Shown here: piece by piece, positions 17,395-23,262 of the stretch | Layout: each line of letters begins with the position of its first letter | Numbering within the stretch: position 1 is the stretch's first letter | Virus record (IMG/VR): IMGVR_UViG_3300031839_001380 | Location: 115,847 to 179,846 of that record | Length of the DNA stretch: 64,000 nucleotides | Origin: a virus | Reading direction: 5' to 3' (one strand) | Translations under genes and position numbers: made by a program | The notes under the pieces: generated by a model | What the model saw: the letters and a program-made list of their open reading frames with translations, nothing else | Databases searched by the model: none | What the model was told of the DNA's origin: nothing

Positions 17395-17423
17395 CAAATA
17401 AATATCTCTATAATGGTATAGAG
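17395..17423 (+). promoter_or_regulatory. TAAATA box followed by a 7-bp hairpin
   Basis: CAAATAAATA (17395-17404) is followed after one base by CTCTATA-ATGG-TATAGAG (17406-17423), a perfect 7-bp stem with a 4-base loop, 14 bases before the ATG at 17438. A TATAAT (17409-17414) lies inside the stem with CAGACA 17 bases upstream, so a sigma-70 promoter is an alternative reading. Confidence 0.45.
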
Positions 17424-17437
17424 TTGATACTTTTCTT

Positions 17438-17632
17438 ATGACAGGATTTTATCTACTAGTAGCATGTTTCGTTTTACTCATTGCCTATGGGGGCATAGAG
17501 GAAACGATGAAGCTAATTCATTATATTGATCTTACTATCAGATATGCAATTATAAAAGTAAAGCTTTATTTTATGAAAAAAAAATTAGAAAAAGAATTAG
17601 GAATTTTCTCCCGGAGTGATAACAATGGCTGA
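17438..17632 (+). CDS. Small membrane protein, unknown
   Basis: 64 residues. An N-terminal hydrophobic helix (YLLVACFVLLIAYGGIEE) is followed by an amphipathic basic region ending in KKKLEKELGIF. Probably inner-membrane anchored with a cytoplasmic tail. Overlaps the next gene by 8 bases. No family recognised. Confidence 0.5.
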   Translation: MTGFYLLVACFVLLIAYGGIEETMKLIHYIDLTIRYAIIKVKLYFMKKKLEKELGIFSRSDNNG

Positions 17633-17921
17633 CGATAAATTTTCGGACCTCAAGCTGCAGCGTGAAGAATGCGAAAAATGTGGGGCAACTTGGATTAATG
17701 GAAAGCATGTATGGAGAGGTACTGCTAACGAAGGTAGTGAATTAGACCTTGCTGGTTTAGTCTGTAACAAGTTAGGTAATGAACAATGCATCAATCCATC
17801 AAAAGGTATTGAAGGCGGTGTAACATGGGCATATAGAGCGGGATTTATTGACGGTGCAATTAAGGAGAAAAAAGAGTCTATGGAGAAGATGAGAGACTTC
17901 GGAGAGGAGATGGGTTTTTAG
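17625..17921 (+). CDS. Small cysteine-containing protein, unknown
   Basis: 98 residues from ATG 17625, chosen because CCGGAG lies about 8 bases upstream; a GTG at 17616 is less likely. Motif CEKCGATWINGKHVWRGT followed by VCNKLGNEQC suggests a metal-binding or disulphide-linked knuckle. The C-terminal half is helical and charged (IDGAIKEKKESMEKM). Function unknown. Confidence 0.55.
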   Translation: MADDKFSDLKLQREECEKCGATWINGKHVWRGTANEGSELDLAGLVCNKLGNEQCINPSKGIEGGVTWAYRAGFIDGAIKEKKESMEKMRDFGEEMGF

Positions 17922-17940
17922 TTCTGAAACCCTAATAATT
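17912..17940 (+). terminator. Weak terminator-like hairpin before petE
   Basis: GGGTTT (17912-17917) pairs with AAACCC (17927-17932) around a 9-base loop that contains the stop codon of the preceding gene; a short AT-rich run follows. Could attenuate read-through into petE. The T-run is poor. Confidence 0.3.
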
Positions 17941-17992
17941 TTAGGAATAAACTACTAAGAATGTGCTAGATAGTACAGTTGCATAATACTCA

Positions 17993-18316
17993 ATGAGAGC
18001 TATTTGTTTCTTTCTAGTTACATTCTTTTTTGCTATTCCTGCATGGGCAGTTGATGTCTCAATGGGTGCTGGTGGTAATCTAGTATTTGAACCGAATGAG
18101 ATCACAATCTCTGCAGGTGACACAGTTCATTTTGTTAATGAGGCTCTACCTCCTCATAACATTATTGTTGAAGGTCGTGCAGATCTTTCAAGAGAAGCAC
18201 TACTGTTTGCTCCTGGCGAATCACAAGATGTTGTATTTGCTGATAAAGGTGACTATAATTATTTCTGTGGTCCTCACCAAGGTGCAGGCATGACAGGCGT
18301 AATTCATGTGGAGTAA
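17993..18316 (+). CDS. petE: Plastocyanin precursor
   Basis: 107 residues. Plastocyanin is the blue-copper carrier moving electrons from cytochrome b6f to photosystem I in the thylakoid lumen. The type-1 copper ligands are all present: His55 (PPHNII), Cys92, His95 and Met100 (FCGPHQGAGM). Residues 1-19 form a signal peptide with hydrophobic core and an A-W-A cleavage site, as needed for export to the lumen. Phage petE is a known auxiliary photosynthesis gene of cyanomyoviruses and would keep linear or alternative electron flow running during infection. The mature part is near cyanobacterial length with no broken residue. Confidence 0.93.
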   Translation: MRAICFFLVTFFFAIPAWAVDVSMGAGGNLVFEPNEITISAGDTVHFVNEALPPHNIIVEGRADLSREALLFAPGESQDVVFADKGDYNYFCGPHQGAGMTGVIHVE

Positions 18317-18508
18317 ATGTCCAAAAGTTACATAACAAAAGAACAATGTCAAGGGATGATCGATGACGCAATTCGTAGACACAACCGTAATGCTGGAATT
18401 ATTTCTATGTGTGTCGGTTGGGTTGTTCTCGCTTTATTTGCTGAGGGTCTCCTTAGACTTATAGGCATAATACCACCACTGTTACCTTGGTTAGAATTAA
18501 AGCTATGA
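18317..18508 (+). CDS. Small single-pass membrane protein
   Basis: 63 residues, starting directly after the petE stop. A polar N-terminus (SYITKEQCQGMIDDAIRRHN) is followed by a hydrophobic stretch at about 28-57 (ISMCVGWVVLALFAEGLL and IGIIPPLLPWL). The immediate link to petE suggests co-expression. Function unknown. Confidence 0.55.
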   Translation: MSKSYITKEQCQGMIDDAIRRHNRNAGIISMCVGWVVLALFAEGLLRLIGIIPPLLPWLELKL

Positions 18509-18642
18509 GTGGATTATTCGGAAACATATTACTGTGGATTTCAATTCCATTTGTATTATCGACAGTATTCTTCGCATTTTATCGGGGAGAAAATTTTTAT
18601 TATGAAAGCGATGATTATGATGGAAATGGAACAGCACATTAA
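18505..18642 (+). CDS. 45-residue membrane microprotein
   Basis: ATG 18505 overlaps the preceding stop (ATGA). Product MSGLFGNILLWISIPFVLST followed by VFFAFYRG and an acidic tail ending DGNGTAH: one clear transmembrane helix at residues ~5-26. ATGA coupling on the left and overlap with the next gene on the right support expression. Not a known family. Confidence 0.55.
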   Translation: MSGLFGNILLWISIPFVLSTVFFAFYRGENFYYESDDYDGNGTAH

Positions 18643-18835
18643 ACTGCGTTATGATTTTGCTATGAGTGCATTCGCTAGAATGTTTGGCGTAAATCATGTA
18701 ATGGCTTCAAATGATATTTCTAGATTCTGTAAAAAGTGGTCTGAGACTGAGAATGAAGAAGCACCTAATGGAACTATAAGTGAGATTAACTTTTACTTTT
18801 TAGACTTCTGGAAAACCTGGGGAGGATATGTATGA
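18602..18835 (+). CDS. Small soluble protein, unknown
   Basis: 77 residues from ATG 18602; several nearby Met codons (18611, 18617) are possible starts. Helical, with IKLRYDFAMSAFARMFGV and ISEINFYFLDFWKTWGG. Start overlaps the 45-residue gene by 41 bases; the stop overlaps the next ATG (ATGA). No known domain. Confidence 0.45.
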   Translation: MKAMIMMEMEQHIKLRYDFAMSAFARMFGVNHVMASNDISRFCKKWSETENEEAPNGTISEINFYFLDFWKTWGGYV

Positions 18836-19011
18836 CCAATATAGCCCTCAAGGCAGCACACTTTGCTGCTGCTACACTCAATAACCCTTTTGGAGTTGGT
18901 GCATTAAGTCTTGCACTAATTGTTGTACCTATTGTAGGGATGGATTTAGTACATAGGTATGGATGGCAGCACTGGGAACCATTCAATAAAACTAGAAGGG
19001 TATCTAAATAA
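18832..19011 (+). CDS. 59-residue membrane protein
   Basis: ATG 18832 overlaps the preceding TGA. Hydrophobic middle (GVGALSLALIVVPIVGMDLV) with a His/Trp-rich cytoplasmic-type end (HRYGWQHWEPFNKTRR). The last codons TCT AAA TAA create a CTAAATA box (19004-19010). Function unknown. Confidence 0.55.
   Translation: MTNIALKAAHFAAATLNNPFGVGALSLALIVVPIVGMDLVHRYGWQHWEPFNKTRRVSK
19004..19010 (+). promoter_or_regulatory. Late-promoter-like CTAAATA box
   Basis: CTAAATA overlaps the terminal S-K-stop codons of the upstream gene, about 22 bases before the ATG at 19032. A short TCAC-N5-GTGA hairpin (19020-19032) sits at the start codon. Confidence 0.4.
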
Positions 19012-19031
19012 TTATAAAGTCACTTGTTGTG

Positions 19032-19976
19032 ATGAATAGGTATCAAAAAGCAATACAATACACAAAACCACTTGTTAAAATTGATGAGAAGATTGCTTTT
19101 CTTAAAGAGAAGATGGTAACAGCCGGTATGTATTCTGTAGTGGATACATCCCCCGAAGTGCTTGAGGTTGGACCAACATTTGAGCCAGCACCTCTTGGTG
19201 ATTTTTCTGACCTAAGTTCTTTTGTATGGGATAGTGCAGCTCAAGGAGATGGTACTCCGGGTGTTCTTCCAAATCTTAGTCAATTGCAGACTACAGATAT
19301 TAATGGGGTTACCCAACCTAGATTAGAAATGCCTCAAATTGAAACCAGTGACGGCAGTAAGTATATTGGAACACCATATGCTATGGCATTTTCTGGTAGT
19401 ATGGCATTGACTGGAACTTCTCTTGGGTATATTAATGAGAATGGGTATAACCATGTATATCAATTGAGTAATGTTTTTGGTGTAAGTTATAATGAGTTTG
19501 CTAGAAAATTTGCTCAAGCTTACACAGAAGGAAATTTTACACAAAAAACAATTTACATGTGGTCGGGTATAGATTGTTTGCTTGGTCAGTGCAGAGGGGG
19601 TGCCGCATATTACCCACCTGGTACAAGTAATGTTGCACCCCATGCATCAAGAGTTTTATATCCGTATACATTATTGATTCCAGTTGATGGGAGTGGGATT
19701 CCCAAAGGAAATCCAGTAATGACTGATGTAGGTGTAAGATCACAATCAAAAAGAGTCGCTTCGATTATAAGTCGGGATGGTATTGGCGATCCAAATTATT
19801 ATCCAGGACCAATCGCTATGGGTCCTGATACTCTTTGGGAAATGATTAATGAATATAAAAGTCCAGCAACTCCTGCTTACATGAAGCAAAACATTATAAA
19901 GGGATTAAGTGACTGGGCTAAACCTGGATCTAATAATCGTCGCAAACTTCAAGGTTTAGGACTTCCGCTAGTTTAA
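19032..19976 (+). CDS. Unknown protein, possibly structural (315-aa class)
   Basis: 314 residues from ATG 19032 (a GTG sits one codon earlier). A helical N-terminus (RYQKAIQYTKPLVKIDEKIA, FLKEKMV) leads into a beta/loop-rich body with YIGTPYAMAFSGSMALTGTS, CLLGQCRGGAAYYPPG and YPYTLLIPVDGSGIPKG. A region with RSQSKRVASIISRDGIGD precedes a helical end (MKQNIIKGLSDWAK). I recognise no catalytic motif. Preceded by a late-type box, so virion or assembly roles are most likely. Confidence 0.45.
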   Translation: MNRYQKAIQYTKPLVKIDEKIAFLKEKMVTAGMYSVVDTSPEVLEVGPTFEPAPLGDFSDLSSFVWDSAAQGDGTPGVLPNLSQLQTTDINGVTQPRLEMPQIETSDGSKYIGTPYAMAFSGSMALTGTSLGYINENGYNHVYQLSNVFGVSYNEFARKFAQAYTEGNFTQKTIYMWSGIDCLLGQCRGGAAYYPPGTSNVAPHASRVLYPYTLLIPVDGSGIPKGNPVMTDVGVRSQSKRVASIISRDGIGDPNYYPGPIAMGPDTLWEMINEYKSPATPAYMKQNIIKGLSDWAKPGSNNRRKLQGLGLPLV

Positions 19977-19977
19977 A

Positions 19978-20361
19978 ATGATAGAATATAACGGTAAAAA
20001 AATAACAGCAGAAAATATTACTATTGAGGATATAGAAGTTCTCTTTGATTTTGATAAAGATGTAATGCTTCAACATAGATTGAATTTAGGAAAGGATTAT
20101 GTTAATAAACAATTCCCAGAAAATGTAGAGCAGACTTCAAGAGTTAAAAAACTTTTGAAGAGAAATCTTGAACTGTCTGACCCCAAAACATTTAAAGATC
20201 CTAAACCAGTGATGACCTATGGTAAATTATTTGGTGGTGATCATAAGAATAAGCGTGTTAAAATTAAGGAGCATGGTGGGAAGTCTTTACTCTCTGTTAA
20301 TAGATTTCTAATGAAAGAAAAACGGAAAGATACTTCTAGACTTAGGTGGTTAAAATCATGA
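19978..20361 (+). CDS. Basic protein, unknown
   Basis: 127 residues, starting one base after the preceding stop. Begins MIEYNGKKITAENITIEDIE and becomes strongly basic toward the end (KNKRVKIKEHGGKSLLSVNR, FLMKEKRKDTSRLRWL). A nucleic-acid or virion-interior role is possible by charge, but no domain is recognised. Confidence 0.45.
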   Translation: MIEYNGKKITAENITIEDIEVLFDFDKDVMLQHRLNLGKDYVNKQFPENVEQTSRVKKLLKRNLELSDPKTFKDPKPVMTYGKLFGGDHKNKRVKIKEHGGKSLLSVNRFLMKEKRKDTSRLRWLKS

Positions 20362-20561
20362 ATTTACTATTACAACCACATACTAATGTAAACGATCCTG
20401 TATGGTCGGTGATCTTTATGGTATTTCTTTCTGTTTGTATGGCTCTTTATGTCATTTACTATATACTAGGAATCGACGAAAAAGAAAATGGGAGCCATGA
20501 CACCACCGAGCAGGAAGAGTTGCTACAACTTCCGAGTGACGGAGATCAATCGTGTCCTTGA
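20358..20561 (+). CDS. Small membrane protein, unknown
   Basis: 67 residues from ATG 20358, which overlaps the preceding TGA. A single transmembrane helix (WSVIFMVFLSVCMALYVIYY) is followed by a polar acidic tail. The 3' part overlaps the thermonuclease gene by 74 bases in another frame. Confidence 0.5.
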   Translation: MNLLLQPHTNVNDPVWSVIFMVFLSVCMALYVIYYILGIDEKENGSHDTTEQEELLQLPSDGDQSCP

Positions 20562-20946
20562 TGGTGATACTATTGATGTTACTATCGACCTCGGGTTTGA
20601 TCTATACAAGAAAGAAAGAGTTAGAGTTGCAGGAGTTGATACGCCAGAGAAGAGGACCAGAAACTTAGAGGAGAAGGCACTTGGAATCGACGCAACCAAC
20701 TGGCTCAAAGAAAAACTCGAAGGCACTTTGGCTGGTGATGATGAGTTGTCTGTTAGGACTGAACTTGTTGGTGGCACTGGCAAATACGGGCGTCTTCTGG
20801 GTTGGCTTTACATTGGGGACGACAGTGTGTCCCTTAACGAGCAAATGATTGAGGAGGGTTATGCTCATGCTTATGACGGAGGAACAAAAAACATGGACCT
20901 TGAAGCACTCAGAGAAATCAGAAGGGCACACGGCACGATGGTGTAG
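20488..20946 (+). CDS. Thermonuclease (staphylococcal nuclease family)
   Basis: 152 residues. SNase-type, Ca2+-dependent phosphodiesterase. The conserved core is visible: VLDGDTIDVTIDLGF, then RVRVAGVDTPEKR with the catalytic Arg, Asp-Thr and Glu, then the second catalytic Arg in GKYGRLLGWLY, and NEQMIEEGYAHAY. Length matches the family domain. No signal peptide, so intracellular action is inferred, for example host nucleic-acid degradation or recycling. ATG 20488 is used; ATG 20497 would remove three residues. The overlap with the upstream membrane gene is unusually long. Confidence 0.88.
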   Translation: MGAMTPPSRKSCYNFRVTEINRVLDGDTIDVTIDLGFDLYKKERVRVAGVDTPEKRTRNLEEKALGIDATNWLKEKLEGTLAGDDELSVRTELVGGTGKYGRLLGWLYIGDDSVSLNEQMIEEGYAHAYDGGTKNMDLEALREIRRAHGTMV

Positions 20947-21029
20947 AAGTGTTGTCTGTGGATCTAGTGTCTTTATCCCAGACTCTGAGTTTGGAGGAGA
21001 AAAATGCGAACTAACATGTGATATCAACT

Positions 21030-21206
21030 ATGAATTTTGAATTAGATATGGATGACTATGCTATCATCCTTAATGCATTACATTACTACAAGAAAGTTGA
21101 GAAGCGAGGAAACTTCAAGCAGTACAACGAAGAGCGTGTAAATAAATTAAGAGACAAAATGGCATATCAATTAATCCCCAGTCCCGATTCTAAGCCAAGA
21201 TCATGA
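21030..21206 (+). CDS. Small protein, unknown
   Basis: 58 residues from ATG 21030 (a GTG at 21018 is possible). Helical and charged: MNFELDMDDYAIILNALHYY, EERVNKLRDKMAYQL. The stop overlaps the next ATG (ATGA). No family recognised. Confidence 0.5.
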   Translation: MNFELDMDDYAIILNALHYYKKVEKRGNFKQYNEERVNKLRDKMAYQLIPSPDSKPRS

Positions 21207-21286
21207 GCGCAGTATTTGTATTTTCTTTTGTCTCATTGCTATGTTTTGCAATGCACATTACTTGGCCACTACCTTATAGAAAATAA
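21203..21286 (+). CDS. 27-residue membrane microprotein upstream of gp17
   Basis: ATG 21203 overlaps the previous TGA and TAA 21284-21286 overlaps the gp17 ATG (TAATG). The product MSAVFVFSFVSLLCFAMHIT plus WPLPYRK is one short transmembrane helix with a basic end. Double translational coupling argues that it is translated; it may also serve as a coupling leader for gp17. Confidence 0.45.
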   Translation: MSAVFVFSFVSLLCFAMHITWPLPYRK

Positions 21287-22950
21287 TGTCTTCAAATGAA
21301 ATTTACTTAGGTAATCCTAACCTAAAAAAAGCAAATACTTCTGTAGAATTTTCCAAAGAAGATGTCAAAGAATATTTAAAATGTAAAGATGATCCAGTAT
21401 ATTTTGCAAAGAACTATGTAAAAATTGTTTCTCTGGATGAAGGTCTTGTACCTTTTAAGATGTGGGGATTTCAAGAGAAATTAATTCGCAATTTCCATGA
21501 GAAACGATTTAATATCTGTAAGATGCCAAGACAGACTGGTAAGTCTACAACTTGCGTATCTTATCTTTTACATTTTATTGTTTTTAATGATAGTGTCAAT
21601 GTTGGTATACTTGCCAACAAAGCAGCAACAGCAAGAGAGCTTTTAAGTAGGTTACAAACTGCATATGAGAACTTGCCAAAGTGGATGCAACAGGGTATTC
21701 TATCCTGGAACAAAGGTAGTATGGAGCTAGAAAATGGCAGTAAGATATTGGCAGCATCTACATCTGCAAGTGCTGTCAGAGGTATGTCGTTTAACATCAT
21801 CTTCCTCGATGAGTTTGCGTTCGTTCCAAATCATATTGCAGAGTCGTTCTTTGCCTCTGTTTATCCTACTATTACTTCTGGTAAAAGCACAAAGGTAATC
21901 ATGGTTTCAACGCCTCACGGCATGAACCATTTTTACAGATACTGGCATGATGCACAAAGAGGAAAAAACGAATATACTGCAACAGAAGTTCACTGGTCTG
22001 AAGTCCCTGGTAGGGATGCAGCGTGGAAGGCACAAACCATTGCCAACACCTCAGACCAACAGTTTAAAGTTGAGTTTGAATGCGAATTCCTTGGATCCGT
22101 TGATACTCTTATTAGTGTTGCTAAATTAAGAAATCTTGTTTTTGACGACCCAATACAAAACAATGGAAAGGGACTCGTGGTATATGAAGAACCAAAGAAG
22201 GATCGTGATTATATCGTAACTGTTGACACTGCGCGTGGCATTGATCATGACTATTCGGCATTTGTAATTTTTGATATTTCAGAGTTCCCATATAAAACTG
22301 TAGCAAGATATAAGAATAATGAAATTAAGCCCATGCTATTCCCAAATATTATTTTGGATATGGCGAAAGCTTATAACAATGCTTATGTATTGGTTGAGGT
22401 TAATGATATTGGAGAACAGGTTTCATCAATTTTACAATACGATCTAGAATATGAGAATATGCTGATGTGCTCTATGAGAGGTAGAGCAGGTCAACAAGTA
22501 GGTACAGGTTTCAGTGGTAAGAAAACCCAACTGGGTGTCCGAATGACCGCTGCTGTAAAGAAGACTGGTTGCTCAAATCTAAAGGCATTAATAGAAGAAG
22601 ATAAACTCGTAACCAGTGATTATGATATCATTGCAGAATTGACGACATTCATCCAGAAGAAACAGTCGTGGGAAGCGGAAGATGGATGCCACGATGACCT
22701 TGCAATGTGTTTAGTTATTTTTGCATGGTTAGTAGCTCAAGATTACTTCAGAGAGATGACGGACAATGATGTCCGCAAGAGAATCTATGAAGATCAGAAA
22801 GATCAGATCGAACAAGATATGGCACCTTTTGGATTTATCAGTGATGGATTAGATGATGAGACATTTGTTGAAGGTGGAGATAGGTGGACTGTAGATAAGG
22901 AGATGTCATCAACATATGGTGATATGTCTTACATGTGGGATTACAACTGA
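21286..22950 (+). CDS. gp17: Terminase large subunit gp17
   Basis: 554 residues (T4 610). Packaging motor ATPase and headful nuclease. The ATPase domain has Walker A MPRQTGKSTTCVSYL (about 80-94) and Walker B IIFLDEFAFV (about 170-179) with the adjacent catalytic Glu. The RNase H-like nuclease has VTVDTARGIDHDYSAFVIFD (about 311), VLVEVNDIGEQV and GCHDDLAMCLVI (about 466). No intron or homing endonuclease is visible. Start couples to the 27-residue microgene and the stop to a small zinc-knuckle gene. Confidence 0.97.
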   Translation: MSSNEIYLGNPNLKKANTSVEFSKEDVKEYLKCKDDPVYFAKNYVKIVSLDEGLVPFKMWGFQEKLIRNFHEKRFNICKMPRQTGKSTTCVSYLLHFIVFNDSVNVGILANKAATARELLSRLQTAYENLPKWMQQGILSWNKGSMELENGSKILAASTSASAVRGMSFNIIFLDEFAFVPNHIAESFFASVYPTITSGKSTKVIMVSTPHGMNHFYRYWHDAQRGKNEYTATEVHWSEVPGRDAAWKAQTIANTSDQQFKVEFECEFLGSVDTLISVAKLRNLVFDDPIQNNGKGLVVYEEPKKDRDYIVTVDTARGIDHDYSAFVIFDISEFPYKTVARYKNNEIKPMLFPNIILDMAKAYNNAYVLVEVNDIGEQVSSILQYDLEYENMLMCSMRGRAGQQVGTGFSGKKTQLGVRMTAAVKKTGCSNLKALIEEDKLVTSDYDIIAELTTFIQKKQSWEAEDGCHDDLAMCLVIFAWLVAQDYFREMTDNDVRKRIYEDQKDQIEQDMAPFGFISDGLDDETFVEGGDRWTVDKEMSSTYGDMSYMWDYN

Positions 22951-23180
22951 TGGAAATAGATGATGAATTTGAATTAGGTCATCTATACCTTTCTGAGAGG
23001 AAATGTAGGACTTGCAATAAGATGAAAGATTTGATGAATGATTTTTATAGAACTCATAAAGATAGAGGAGATTCTCCATCAGCATATTCATATGAATGCA
23101 AGTCATGCACTAAAGAAAGAGTAGTTATGACAAGGAAACAAAAAGATAAATTATTGTATTGGTGCTATCCAGATTGGTAG
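22950..23180 (+). CDS. Zinc-knuckle protein (HNH/EndoVII-upstream type ribbon)
   Basis: 76 residues from ATG 22950 (TGATG overlap with gp17). Motif KCRTCNKMKDLMNDFYRTH with SYECKSCTKERV gives paired C-x2-C knuckles around a K-x4-F-Y spacer. This is the ribbon commonly found before HNH or endonuclease VII domains, but no nuclease His/Asn motif follows. Possibly a stand-alone zinc protein or a remnant of a homing nuclease. Confidence 0.5.
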   Translation: MEIDDEFELGHLYLSERKCRTCNKMKDLMNDFYRTHKDRGDSPSAYSYECKSCTKERVVMTRKQKDKLLYWCYPDW

Positions 23181-23219
23181 TGTTCATGTATGGTTTCCCC
23201 ACTCAAAAAGGTCTAAACT

Positions 23220-23226
23220 CTAAATA
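23220..23226 (+). promoter_or_regulatory. Late promoter box for gp18
   Basis: CTAAATA within CTAAATATTAG, a short palindrome, 37 bases upstream of the gp18 ATG. A GGGAG ribosome-binding site lies near 23251. Confidence 0.5.
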
Positions 23227-23262
23227 TTAGTAGACAAAATTGGATTCTATTGGGAGTTAAAG

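Noticed and set aside
20849-21040. 63-residue plus-strand frame ending in a Cys-containing tail after the thermonuclease
   Set aside because: The thermonuclease frame is complete with its own stop; this frame mostly overlaps it and has no coupling or ribosome-binding site. A frameshift extension was considered but nothing supports it.
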